Below are positions 50,567 to 59,031 of a stretch of 64,000 bases of DNA, one piece after another. Positions within the stretch are counted from its first letter, which is position 1; every line of letters starts with the position of its first letter. A program made the translations under genes and the position numbers. The notes under the pieces are model-generated. The model saw only the letters and a list, made by a program, of their open reading frames with translations. It was not told where the DNA came from and searched no databases. The DNA is taken from the NCBI GenBank assembly GCA_910587805.1, contig CAJUNM010000001.1, forward strand, positions 1 to 64,000, given 5' to 3'. The stretch is from an uncultured Christensenellaceae bacterium (GTDB lineage: Bacteria; Bacillota; Clostridia; Christensenellales; Pumilibacteraceae).

Positions 50567-52138
50567 TTACCACCGATACGCTTTTGCGGCGGAAAGTTTC
50601 GTTTCTCTCGACGGGATATAAGTTCCCGCATTGTCCTCTACGCTTAGCGTGAATTGGAACGAGCCGCCGCTTACTATCTTGTCGCTGTCGGCTGCCGCCG
50701 CGCTCAACGCGGCTTTTATCTTATCCGGATGTATTTCGTGCGACAGATCGGACGGCTTGAGCGCGCCGCGCGCGGCGTACTCGCCGTTTACGTACACGTT
50801 GAGCCATACGGTAACTGTGTCGTCTATCTCATAAAGCCCGTCTACCTTGAAAAAGTCCAACAGCGGATTTATGATATTGTTTTCGTTTTGCAAGACCAAG
50901 AACGGATTTTCGGTATGTCCCGAGAAAAGCAGTAACGGGTCGGAAATCGGAATTTGCTTGTACCCTTTCTTGTCGAACTCCCTTTGAGCGGCGTCCCAGC
51001 GCGCAAACGCCTCCTCCACCTCGGGCAATGCCTGCGATTCGTCGGTGAGCGCGTAATACGCCGCGCTTGCTTTATCCAAAACGTCGAACCATTTAATATT
51101 TACGTTTTCTATATCGGTGCCGACTTCGTTCGCCGCCGCTATGAATTGCTCGACGCGTATCTTTTCGGCAGCCGCGAACAGCTCGTCGTATCTCGCGCGC
51201 GCCGCGGCTATCTTTTCGAGTGCTTCGGCAACGCCTTCGCCCGCTTTCGCCTCGTCGGACATATATTCGTACTTCGACTCCGCCGTCATTATCTTGCGCT
51301 CGCTTTCGAGCGTAATTTCCTCGACGGGCACGAGCGCTTCGGCAAGCTCTATCAATTCTTCGATATCCGCCGCGTCGCGCAGCACTTTGACTTCGGCTGC
51401 CACAGCGTCGAGTTTCGCCTTTGCGGTTTCTACGCCCGCGTATTCTTTGATCTCGTCGTCGAAATCCTCGTATCGGGATTGCAGTTCGTCTACGGTGTCC
51501 TCCGCCTCGAGCGTTATTTCCTCGAGCGCCTCAAGCTCCTCTACGTCCGCTATAAACGATTCGGCGGCTTCTCTGACTTCCGCCTCGTGCGCCAAGCGTT
51601 CGAGTTCGGTCACTTCCGCATCCGCCGCGTCGAGTCTTTGATACGCATCTACCACCGCCGCGTGCGTTTTGAGTTCCTCTTTGAGCGCATAGAACAATTC
51701 CTGCGCAGCTATAATATCCGAACGATTGCGAACAGTCAGTTTTTCGGGCAGATTGTTCACGGCGGTTATGAATCGCTGTTTCGCCCGCTCGTCGCGCTCT
51801 TGCTCCGCCTTGGCGTCCGCTTCGGCTTTGAGTACGTCGTATGTAGCTTTGTATCCGTCGAGTTTCTCTTTGCATTGCGCAACTTCGGGATTCGATTTTT
51901 CCGCATCGTTAAGCACATCGTATATCAAAAGCGCAACGTTGATATTCGCGCCCGACTCGATCGCGACGGGCGTTTGTATCTTGTTCACCATACCTATAAA
52001 GGTTTGCGTATTTTGAGTTACCGTCGGGTCGTCGGGTTCTACGGGCGGTTTCGTGTCGCAGCCCGCAAAAGCGAAACAAACAATCAGCAGCAATGCCGTA
52101 AACACGGCTATGATCGGTTTTCTTCTCAACTTCATCAT
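50567..52138 (-). CDS. Helical-repeat lipoprotein
   Basis: A 523-residue lipoprotein (lipobox FAGC, C27). After a Pro/Asp linker the mature chain is nearly all helical and Glu/Ala-rich. It has recurring modules of about 70-75 residues that each start with a segment like FIxAVxxLxxxxITLExxxxVxxxxxxYxxL and end with VxxAxxKLDAA. The last 110 residues form a beta-rich domain (LFSGHTENPFLVLQ...VWLNVYVNGEYAARG). It is first in the operon behind a consensus promoter (52166-52194). The start is ATGATG; the second ATG (52135) is better spaced from the SD aggag. No family recognised; a spacer or oligomerisation role is likely. Confidence 0.7.
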   Translation of the reverse strand: MMKLRRKPIIAVFTALLLIVCFAFAGCDTKPPVEPDDPTVTQNTQTFIGMVNKIQTPVAIESGANINVALLIYDVLNDAEKSNPEVAQCKEKLDGYKATYDVLKAEADAKAEQERDERAKQRFITAVNNLPEKLTVRNRSDIIAAQELFYALKEELKTHAAVVDAYQRLDAADAEVTELERLAHEAEVREAAESFIADVEELEALEEITLEAEDTVDELQSRYEDFDDEIKEYAGVETAKAKLDAVAAEVKVLRDAADIEELIELAEALVPVEEITLESERKIMTAESKYEYMSDEAKAGEGVAEALEKIAAARARYDELFAAAEKIRVEQFIAAANEVGTDIENVNIKWFDVLDKASAAYYALTDESQALPEVEEAFARWDAAQREFDKKGYKQIPISDPLLLFSGHTENPFLVLQNENNIINPLLDFFKVDGLYEIDDTVTVWLNVYVNGEYAARGALKPSDLSHEIHPDKIKAALSAAAADSDKIVSGGSFQFTLSVEDNAGTYIPSRETKLSAAKAYRW

Positions 52139-52165
52139 CTCCTATGCCGATAGGCTATCTCTTAT

Positions 52166-52194
52166 ATTATATCAAATCGGAGACCGCGTTGCAA
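52166..52194 (-). promoter_or_regulatory. Promoter of the MoxR/VWA/lipoprotein operon
   Basis: TTGCAA (52189-52194), 17-bp spacer, TATAAT (52166-52171) on the minus strand. It is the only clear promoter seen ahead of the eight genes down to 35904. Confidence 0.75.
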
Positions 52195-52267
52195 TATGTA
52201 TTGGGATTTAATATATCCGCGATACTGCTTACTTTATATAAAAATACTGCTGTACCCGAGATTCTGC

Positions 52268-52296
52268 TTTACCTTTTATTTTTTACGTGTTATCAT
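52268..52296 (+). promoter_or_regulatory. Promoter of the CotH gene
   Basis: TTTACC (52268-52273), 17-bp spacer, TATCAT (52291-52296). The leader of about 29 nt carries SD aaggag. It is divergent from the operon promoter at 52166-52194, about 100 bp apart. Confidence 0.6.
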
Positions 52297-52331
52297 GTAT
52301 AAGTATTAAATTACATATCAAGGAGTAATGT

Positions 52332-54284
52332 ATGAGAAAATCAAGATACTCGGCGCTTACCGTCATATTGATTTTGTGCGCGCTGTTTTGCGTGCCGCTC
52401 GTTGCGTGCGATCCCGCGGATTCCGGAATGGCTACTATCACGTTCGACACTGGCACGGACGTTGCAGTCGCGCCGCTTACCGCGCAGGTCGACAGCCGCA
52501 TTTACCCGCCCGTCGATCCCGTGCGCGACGGATATCGGTTTAACGGATGGTCGCTCGACGGCGCGCCGTTCGTATTCGACAGAATGCCGAGCAAGGACAT
52601 AACGCTCAAAGCAGAATGGCTCAAGCTTTACGCTCTTTCGTTCGATACGGGCGCGGAAACGCTGTATTTTACTGCGGGCGAGCAGATAACGCTGCCCGAG
52701 GACCCGACGAAAGCGCATTTCAAGTTTGCCGGCTGGAAAAACAACGGCGCGGCGTTTACCGACACGGTAATGCCCGAGCATGACGTTTCGCTCAAAGCCG
52801 ATTGGGTAGCGGCGTATACGATCACGTTTAATACGGGCGTCGGCGGCTTGACCGTTGCGCCGATAGTAGACGTGGCGGGCGCGGCGATAACCGCGCCGAC
52901 GGCAAATCGCCCGGGATATTGGCTGTCCGGCTGGAAGCTCGGCAACGAGGCATTCGATTTTGCCCAAATGCCGAGCGAGGACATAACCCTTACCGCGGTA
53001 TGGGTAAAGCTCACCAACTTGCCGTCCATGTTCATAAATCTCAAAGACGACAGCGGCAACAAGGTTGCGCTCTCGGACGTGGGCAGAATAGATTACGTGG
53101 ACAGCACGATCTCGCTTACCAACACGAAAGACGAATACATTATAAACAACGCCGCAGCCGGTTTCCGCGGCAGAGGCAACGGGTCGTGGAACGACGTCGA
53201 AGAGCATCCGCAGTACGGAAAAAAGCGCGGCTATAAACTCAAGTTCGACAAAAAGCAATCTCTTTTCGGCGGCGAGGCGAACAAGCATTGGGTCATACTC
53301 GCTTGCACCAACTTCGACGATATGACCATGAGCCGCAACCATCTCGCCTACAATATGTCGCGCGAGCTGTTCACGGCGATCGAACACACCACGCTTGCCG
53401 AATGGGTAGATATTTACATCAACGGCGAGTATCACGGACTGTATCTGCTTTGCGAACACACGCGCGTAGGCAAAGGCAGAGTCGATATAGCTTCCGAATA
53501 CTCGACCGCGCCCGAAAACAACGGATTCCTTATCGAATACGACGCATACGGCGATACCCCCAACCCCGACAAGGGCGATCCCCAATTCGTAGAAGGAATA
53601 CACTATTTCAGAGTAAACGGAGTAAAATATCCGTTCTCGGTACATTCGCCCGATCCCGAGGATTACGAGGAAGAAGGCGTACTCACGAGCGATTACCGCA
53701 ATCAAGTAAAATACATCAAAAACTACGTAACGGAAGTGTACACCGCAGCGCTCACAGGCAATTACGCCAAGTTCAGCGAACTCGCCGACGTGCAATCGTT
53801 CGTCGATATGTACATTTTGCACGAACTGTTCAAAAACGTGGATACGGGCTACAGCTCGTTCTATATGTACAAAAAGCCTAACGGCAAACTGTATGCCGGT
53901 CCGCCTTGGGATTTCGACGCCACCACCAACATCAACGACCGCGGCGACAGAACTCCTACAGGCATTTACGTTGCCGGCTCCATTCAAGAAGTCAATGCGG
54001 GACAATGCGCGAGCGAGCTGTACATTTCGCTTTATAAAAACGCAGACTTCAAGCGCGACATAAAAGCGCGTTGGAAAACGCTCTCGCCGCAGATAAGCGA
54101 GTTCCTCGAAGGACGCATGAACGACAGCGTATACAATGCGAACAAAGCCGCCATGGGCAAAAACTTCGCAAAATGGAAAAGCAAGTCTCAAGCCCAAGCC
54201 GAGACCGATTGGGTAAACGACATGAAAACGCTCAAAAAATGGTTCACCGATCGCATCGATTGGCTAAACGGCGAATGGGCGTAA
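52332..54284 (+). CDS. CotH-kinase lipoprotein with InlB B-repeats
   Basis: A 650-residue lipoprotein with lipobox LVAC (C26). Three InlB-type beta-grasp repeats (Listeria_B/Flg_new) cover about residues 33-225; each has TFDTG...GY/HFxFxGW...MPxxDITLxAxW. The rest (about 245-640) is a CotH kinase domain: FRGRGNGSWN, KHWVILACTNFDDMTMSRN, WVDIYINGEYHGLYLLCEH, and GPPWDFDAT near residue 523, which holds the conserved DFD residues. CotH proteins are secreted atypical kinases first known from spore coats. It is transcribed away from the MoxR/VWA operon and could modify its surface lipoproteins. Confidence 0.92.
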   Translation: MRKSRYSALTVILILCALFCVPLVACDPADSGMATITFDTGTDVAVAPLTAQVDSRIYPPVDPVRDGYRFNGWSLDGAPFVFDRMPSKDITLKAEWLKLYALSFDTGAETLYFTAGEQITLPEDPTKAHFKFAGWKNNGAAFTDTVMPEHDVSLKADWVAAYTITFNTGVGGLTVAPIVDVAGAAITAPTANRPGYWLSGWKLGNEAFDFAQMPSEDITLTAVWVKLTNLPSMFINLKDDSGNKVALSDVGRIDYVDSTISLTNTKDEYIINNAAAGFRGRGNGSWNDVEEHPQYGKKRGYKLKFDKKQSLFGGEANKHWVILACTNFDDMTMSRNHLAYNMSRELFTAIEHTTLAEWVDIYINGEYHGLYLLCEHTRVGKGRVDIASEYSTAPENNGFLIEYDAYGDTPNPDKGDPQFVEGIHYFRVNGVKYPFSVHSPDPEDYEEEGVLTSDYRNQVKYIKNYVTEVYTAALTGNYAKFSELADVQSFVDMYILHELFKNVDTGYSSFYMYKKPNGKLYAGPPWDFDATTNINDRGDRTPTGIYVAGSIQEVNAGQCASELYISLYKNADFKRDIKARWKTLSPQISEFLEGRMNDSVYNANKAAMGKNFAKWKSKSQAQAETDWVNDMKTLKKWFTDRIDWLNGEWA

Positions 54285-54318
54285 ACTCACGATAGTATAG
54301 AATCGGCAAACGCCGAAT

Positions 54319-54350
54319 AAACGGTTCCGCATAATCGGAGCCGTTTATTA
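54319..54350 (+). terminator. Terminator of the CotH gene
   Basis: AAACGGTTCCG (54319-54329) pairs with CGGAGCCGTTT (54336-54346) with one G-U, followed by TATTATT. A further GCACGATC/GATCGTGC hairpin lies at 54353-54373. Confidence 0.65.
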
Positions 54351-54447
54351 TTGCACGATCGCCGAGATCGTGCGTCATGATACGGCGCGAATAAGAAAGA
54401 CGGTCGAAACATATAAAACATAAAAGCAAAAATCATGCGTGTTTTGC

Positions 54448-54476
54448 TTTACATATACGATTATCGGATATATAAT
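54448..54476 (+). promoter_or_regulatory. Promoter of the SEL1-repeat gene
   Basis: TTTACA (54448-54453), 17-bp spacer, TATAAT (54471-54476). It supports the ATG at 54505 as the start rather than the in-frame ATG at 54439, which lies upstream of the promoter. Confidence 0.75.
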
Positions 54477-54504
54477 AAATTATACATTAAAGGACGCAAA
54501 ATAT

Positions 54505-55689
54505 ATGAACATCGAAAAAATCAAACTCGACGCACAGTCGGGAGATCCCGTCGCTCAATGCGAACTCGGCAAGATTTTACTGCACATCGACTATGACGGC
54601 TCGGATATAGAAAAAAATCCGACCGAAGGCGTGAAGTGGCTTACAGCCGCCGCAAGCCAAGGTCATGCCGAAGCCGAATTCGATTTAGGGCTATGCAGTC
54701 TTTACGGAATAGGTTGCGCGAAAGACCTAAAAGCAGCGTTCACACACACTATCTCCGCGGCGAATAAGAATTACGCACCCGCCCAGAACAACGCGGGCAA
54801 TTTTTACGAGGAAGGCGTAGGCGTGGAAAAGGACGCAAGCGCGGCGTACAAATGGTATAAAAGCGCAGCAGACCAAGGCGACTGCGAAGGCTTGCTGAAT
54901 TTAGCCGAGTGCTACAAAAACGGCGTCGGCGTAAAACGCGACGCAGCCGAGGCGCTGAGGCTGACCAAGCTCGCGGCGGAGCAAGGCAGCGCCGACGCGC
55001 AGTTTGCCGTCGGGTGGTTTTACGATTATGCGTGCGGCGTAAAACGCGATATTCACGAAGCGCTCGAGTGGTACAAAAAAGCCGCGGAACAAAATCACGG
55101 CAAGGCAATGTGCTACATAGGTTATTGCTACGAGGAAGGCGACGGAGTAAAAGCGGATATCCGCGAAGCGATCAAATGGTACGAAGCGTCGATGCGTCAG
55201 AATTATTTTCAAGCTTTCGTAAACATGGGTTGTTGCTATCAGTACGGCAAAGGCGTCGCCAAAGACGTTCCGAAAGCCGTAACTCTATACTATGCCGCGG
55301 CGAAACTCGGGAGTACCGACGCGCTTTACAATCTCGGCATATGCTATACTTACGGATACGGCGTGGAGCGGAACGAACAGCAAGCCGCGCAATTTTTTCT
55401 CGCAGGCGCGGACGAAGGCAGCGATAAATGCCAATTCATGATAGGCGTTTGCTACGGCTGCGGCGACGGAGTAGAACAAAATATCGAAAAAGCGATCGAA
55501 TACCTTACGCTCGCTGCGGAACAAGGCAACGACGATGCGATGTATTCGCTGGGCGAACTTTACGAAGACGGTTCGGCTGTTGAGCAAGATCTCGACGAAG
55601 CAGTCAAATTTTACAAAGCCGCCGCCGAAAACGGAAACAAAGAAGCCGTTAAAAAACTGAAAAGCAAAAAGTTCAAAAGATACGCATGA
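54505..55689 (+). CDS. SEL1-like repeat protein
   Basis: A 394-residue cytosolic protein made of about ten SEL1-type (TPR-like) repeats of 36 residues, for example AQNNAGNFYEEGVGVEKDASAAYKWYKSAADQG and related units with the A.Y.LG..Y..G.GV..D...A..W(Y/F)..AA.(Q/L)G pattern. No signal peptide or membrane segment. Such solenoids bind other proteins and act as scaffolds. Its promoter is at 54448-54476 and its terminator at 55694-55728, so it is monocistronic. It is convergent with a zinc-ribbon protein gene that also has a short SEL1-like stretch. Confidence 0.92.
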   Translation: MNIEKIKLDAQSGDPVAQCELGKILLHIDYDGSDIEKNPTEGVKWLTAAASQGHAEAEFDLGLCSLYGIGCAKDLKAAFTHTISAANKNYAPAQNNAGNFYEEGVGVEKDASAAYKWYKSAADQGDCEGLLNLAECYKNGVGVKRDAAEALRLTKLAAEQGSADAQFAVGWFYDYACGVKRDIHEALEWYKKAAEQNHGKAMCYIGYCYEEGDGVKADIREAIKWYEASMRQNYFQAFVNMGCCYQYGKGVAKDVPKAVTLYYAAAKLGSTDALYNLGICYTYGYGVERNEQQAAQFFLAGADEGSDKCQFMIGVCYGCGDGVEQNIEKAIEYLTLAAEQGNDDAMYSLGELYEDGSAVEQDLDEAVKFYKAAAENGNKEAVKKLKSKKFKRYA

Positions 55690-55693
55690 TGCG

Positions 55694-55728
55694 AAACGCC
55701 GTCTCTGCCCGAGACGGCGTTTTAATTT
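55694..55728 (+). terminator. Terminator of the SEL1 gene
   Basis: A perfect 12-bp stem AAACGCCGTCTC / GAGACGGCGTTT (55694-55705, 55711-55722), 5-nt loop, then TAATTT. Confidence 0.85.
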
Positions 55729-55766
55729 ATCGGCAGTTCCGCGGCATAGCACGTGCGCAGACGCGA

Positions 55767-57383
55767 TCAGTCGTCAAACTCCATCGTTTTAACGGCGTGC
55801 TCGAAAACGGGCGCCCAAAACCATCTGTCTTTGCCGAGACAGTTCCAACTGCCTATCCCCTGCTTACCGCCCAATGAAAAGAAGAACATTGCATTATAGA
55901 TCGGCTGATCGACCGCCGCCGTGATGAAATCTATAAAGAAAATATTTCTGCTTTGCTTAATAAGTTTCGCCTCTCCGAACTTGGCTGTGAGAAAAGTGTT
56001 TTTCAAAGCGACGAGCATTTGTTTACCGAAAACAAAAACGTCGTCCTCTTTGAGCAAACCCGCAAAATTGACGTTCAAGTTTACCGTCGAATCGGGCGTG
56101 GTATATATATACCTCGGCGCGTTTACGGGATACTTCACTCGGCGCATTTCGTCGGGCATGACCTCGAAATTATCGGGCATAATCGCGGCGATCTTGTCGC
56201 CCGCTATCCTCGCCCTTACAAACTTTACGTCGGGCAGTTCGCAGCCGTTCGGCATATCCGCGCGCAATGACGCATAGTTTATTCCGCTTATGCGGTAATC
56301 GAGCGCGTTGCCGTTGACTGCAAACGTTGTACCGCACGAAACGCAGTATCCCGTCCTGCCGTTGCCGTCGAGTTTTACCCGACTGCCGCACTGCGTGCAC
56401 AAAAACGCTTCCATGTCCTTAGCGCGTCTGATCTCTATACGATCGGAGATATCTTTTACGCGCGCTTTGCCGCAAGAGACGCAAACTCCGTTCTTATCGA
56501 GCGCGCCGCCGCACTCGGAACATGTTTCTCTCGAAAGCAGTCCCGACGTCGAAACTTTTATGTCTATCGTCTCGTCCGACACGACGTCGATCGTATCCGC
56601 CTTGACTTTGCGCATTGGCTTTGCGTCGCCGTAACGGAACTTGCGCGCGCCTTTTACGTATATCTCGCCCGAATCGATATTGCGCTTTTCCGCAATGATT
56701 TGAAACGTTTCGACCAAGCCTTCGGTAAGCCTTTCAAAATATTTTGCGCTGTCTTTGCCGCGCACAAACGCAACGTATACGCTCTCCTTGTCCGTCTGCT
56801 TGCCGTTGGGCTGCTCCAACCGCACGGTGACCGAGTATGCGTTTTTATGATCGAGTACAGCCGTGTTCTCCGCCGGCACGACCTCCGCATTGAACGCGGA
56901 ATAACGATCGGTAAGCCGCATCGCCCAAATTTGCAGACTGCGGCTAAGCACAATACCGTCGAAACCGTCTATGATATCGGAATGCTTGGCGTAGTTCTTT
57001 TTCAAGATATTATGCGCATTCGCGTAACCGTACTGTTCGGCTATGACGCAGCAGTAATACGCTTTTTCCTCGTCGTAATACGCGCTGTTTTTTTCGCCGT
57101 AAAGCAGACAGCCCAAAACGGCGCATTCGCAATTGAGATTGTCGAGCGCACCGTCCAAATATTTCAAATCCGCCGCGTCGAGCGCATCTTCGCGCATGCG
57201 CGATAAGATATATCGCGCGCATGCGCCGTCGTCGCCGTTATTCACAAGCTTTAACAGTTCTTCCGCCGTTTCCGTACAGTCGCTTTCGTTACGATCCCGA
57301 TCGCACTTGAATATTTCGGAATATTTTTCGACGACCTTTTCTCCGAAAGTTTTTGCTGTCTTTTTCGGTTTTGATTTAAGCAT
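55767..57383 (-). CDS. Multidomain zinc-ribbon protein of unknown function
   Basis: A 538-residue soluble protein. Residues about 40-135 are helical and SEL1-like (YYDEEKAYYCCVIAEQYGYANAHNIL). Residues about 175-270 are a beta/alpha region. Two zinc ribbons follow, C288-x2-C291...C301-x2-C304 and C329-x2-C332...C347-x2-C350. The C-terminal 150 residues (about 385-535) resemble the DcrB/PsbP-like fold seen in small Firmicute proteins (IMPDNFEVMPDEMRRVKYPV...YIYTTPD). I do not recognise the whole architecture. Promoter at 57416-57444. It is convergent with the SEL1 gene. Confidence 0.7.
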   Translation of the reverse strand: MLKSKPKKTAKTFGEKVVEKYSEIFKCDRDRNESDCTETAEELLKLVNNGDDGACARYILSRMREDALDAADLKYLDGALDNLNCECAVLGCLLYGEKNSAYYDEEKAYYCCVIAEQYGYANAHNILKKNYAKHSDIIDGFDGIVLSRSLQIWAMRLTDRYSAFNAEVVPAENTAVLDHKNAYSVTVRLEQPNGKQTDKESVYVAFVRGKDSAKYFERLTEGLVETFQIIAEKRNIDSGEIYVKGARKFRYGDAKPMRKVKADTIDVVSDETIDIKVSTSGLLSRETCSECGGALDKNGVCVSCGKARVKDISDRIEIRRAKDMEAFLCTQCGSRVKLDGNGRTGYCVSCGTTFAVNGNALDYRISGINYASLRADMPNGCELPDVKFVRARIAGDKIAAIMPDNFEVMPDEMRRVKYPVNAPRYIYTTPDSTVNLNVNFAGLLKEDDVFVFGKQMLVALKNTFLTAKFGEAKLIKQSRNIFFIDFITAAVDQPIYNAMFFFSLGGKQGIGSWNCLGKDRWFWAPVFEHAVKTMEFDD

Positions 57384-57415
57384 AGCTCACTCCCGTCAAC
57401 AATAGCTACCGTAAT

Positions 57416-57444
57416 ATTATATACCGCGATCCGCGCATTGTCAA
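57416..57444 (-). promoter_or_regulatory. Promoter of the zinc-ribbon protein gene
   Basis: TTGACA (57439-57444), 17-bp spacer, TATAAT (57416-57421) on the minus strand. Confidence 0.85.
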
Positions 57445-57493
57445 CGAAAACAGTATTTCACCGCACGCGTCTTTCCGTACAGTTGCTCGGCAC

Positions 57494-57523
57494 AAAAAAA
57501 CGCGCACGGTAACGCACGCGTTT
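57494..57523 (-). terminator. Terminator of the ribosomal protein operon
   Basis: On the minus strand AAACGCG (57517-57523) pairs with CGCGTTT (57498-57504), the stem extending inward with G-U pairs, followed by seven or more T residues. It lies just past the rplL stop. Confidence 0.8.
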
Positions 57524-57557
57524 GATTTGCTTGATAACAGATCTCGAAAAATCGAAA

Positions 57558-57929
57558 TTATTTGAGTTCGACGGTTGCGCCGACTTCTTTGAACTTGTTG
57601 GCGATCTCTTCGGCTTCTGCCTTCGCAACGTTCTCTTTGATGGTGGAAGGCGCGCCGTCGACGAGCGCTTTCGCCTCGCCCAAACCGAGCGAAGTAAGCT
57701 CGCGAACGACTTTGATAACGGGGATCTTGTTCGGTCCGATATCCTTGAGGATAACGGTGAACTCGGTCTGCTCCTCCGCTGCGGGAGCGGCGGCGCCGCC
57801 CGCAGGCGCGGCAACAGCCATAGCCGCAGCCGATACGCCGAACTTATCCTCGATCTTCTTAACGAGCTCGTTAAGCTCGAGAACGGTCATTTTTTCGATC
57901 TCTTCGATCATCTTGTCCAAATCTGCCAT
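57558..57929 (-). CDS. rplL: Ribosomal protein L7/L12
   Basis: A 123-residue acidic protein with the N-terminal dimerisation domain ([29 protein letters not shown]), an Ala/Gly/Pro hinge (about residues 38-52) and the C-terminal domain ([38 protein letters not shown]). It forms the L10(L12)n stalk that recruits translation factors. SD aaaaggag precedes the ATG. It is separated from rplJ by an unusual 393-bp spacer. Confidence 0.97.
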   Translation of the reverse strand: MADLDKMIEEIEKMTVLELNELVKKIEDKFGVSAAAMAVAAPAGGAAAPAAEEQTEFTVILKDIGPNKIPVIKVVRELTSLGLGEAKALVDGAPSTIKENVAKAEAEEIANKFKEVGATVELK

Positions 57930-58322
57930 GATTTTGATTCTCCTTTTGGGGCTTTTGCCCGAATTTTTTATGGCGTTATAGCCGCCGCGCTTCAGCCTAT
58001 CGGCTGTATATTTTTTTGTTTACGCCCCGCAAATGTTTTACAAGGCTGCGTTGTAGTAAATCTTCCCAATGCTGCGCGGCTTTTGCTTATTCCTGCCGCA
58101 CCTAACGGCGCAGATGCGGGTTAGGCAAGGAAGTCCGAGGCGCGGACGACGGGAGTTTAGCCCCACCTACACGACTCAAACTGCCATCCTGCATCTAACG
58201 GCGTATGCGCGACGCAGACGGGCAACAGTCGGCGAGACGCCGACGGGCGCGTAGACCCACCTACGTAACCGAGGCGGCGAGCCGAACGTAGCCCGTATCC
58301 GGCGATGCAGATGCCGTTAGAT
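57930..58322. repeat. Repeat-filled rplJ-rplL spacer
   Basis: There is no gene in these 393 bp. Two similar blocks of about 85-90 bp occur in tandem, each with a ctaacggcg-type start, a central cgggcg/cgggagt and (g)ta(g)accccacctac-like segment; compare 58101-58172 with 58195-58264. Inverted ends GCATCTAACGGC (58190-58201) and GCCGTTAGAT (58313-58322) enclose the second block. GACGGGCAACAGTCGGCGAG at 58217-58236 recurs at 28974-28993. Confidence 0.7.
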
Positions 58323-58814
58323 TTAGGCTTCTTTCTTTTTTGCGACTTCCGACAACCCCACAGCCAACGACCGCATCGGGCTGGTCAACAGACCGAGCAA
58401 CTGCGCGATAAGCACGGGTTTTGCGGGGATATTAGCGAGCGCTTTTATTCCGTCCGCGTCGAACTTTTTACCTTCTACCACGCCGCACTTGATGGTGAGC
58501 GGGGTTTTGCCTGCGTACTCGTTGAGCACTCTGCACGGCGCGGTGGAATCCTCGCCGCCGAACGCGGCAGCCGACGGACCGTTGAAGTACTCGTCGAATC
58601 CCGTGTTGCCCGTCGCGTCGAATGCGCGCGCGAGCGCGCTGTTTTTTATAACGCGATACTCCACGCCCGCCTCGCGAAGCGCTCTGCGCATTGCCGTGTC
58701 TTGCTCGACGTTTATTCCGCGATAATCGACGACTACCACCGACGACGCGTTTTCTATCTTTTGCTTGACTTCCGCAACGTATGCTTTGCGCTGTTCGATA
58801 TTGTTCTTGGACAT
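58323..58814 (-). CDS. rplJ: Ribosomal protein L10
   Basis: A 163-residue L10. The N-terminal RNA-binding domain (KAYVAEVKQKIENASSVVVVDYRGINVEQ...) and the C-terminal helix that binds L7/L12 dimers (LGLLTSPMRSLAVGLSEVAKKKEA) are present. It is the base of the ribosomal stalk and binds its own mRNA leader. The ATG at 58814 was chosen for SD aaggagg; a longer frame exists but lacks an SD. The leader at 58835-58985 fits the L10 leader. Confidence 0.96.
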   Translation of the reverse strand: MSKNNIEQRKAYVAEVKQKIENASSVVVVDYRGINVEQDTAMRRALREAGVEYRVIKNSALARAFDATGNTGFDEYFNGPSAAAFGGEDSTAPCRVLNEYAGKTPLTIKCGVVEGKKFDADGIKALANIPAKPVLIAQLLGLLTSPMRSLAVGLSEVAKKKEA

Positions 58815-58834
58815 TCTAACCTCCTTGTAATTAT

Positions 58835-58985
58835 ACAAAACGGCGCCTCTTTCCGAGACGCCGCCGAAATACCGCGTAAAATTACGAAGTGGATCAGAAT
58901 GCGCCTCGACAAGCCGGCATATGCCGATTAAGTTTCCGCTTGTTGTCTACGGCTATTTGATTAAACCGTTACAGCCAAAGGCTGC
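58835..58985 (-). ncRNA. L10 leader with terminator-like hairpin
   Basis: On the minus strand the leader contains gccgtagacaacaagcgg (58936-58953) and ccggcttgtcgaggc (58902-58916), which match the conserved ccguagac...cngncgaggc core of the Firmicute ribosomal L10 leader. It ends in a GGCGTCTC/GAGGCGCC hairpin (58842-58862) followed by a T-run (58831-58840), as expected for attenuation by L10(L12)4. Exact boundaries are estimated. Confidence 0.8.
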
Positions 58986-59031
58986 TTTTTTTGATCGTTG
59001 TAACATAACCTAACCGAGGACGACGCGCTTG

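Noticed and set aside
54353..54373. GCACGATC/GATCGTGC hairpin as a terminator
   Set aside because: There is no T-run on either strand, and a better terminator for the CotH gene lies at 54319-54350.
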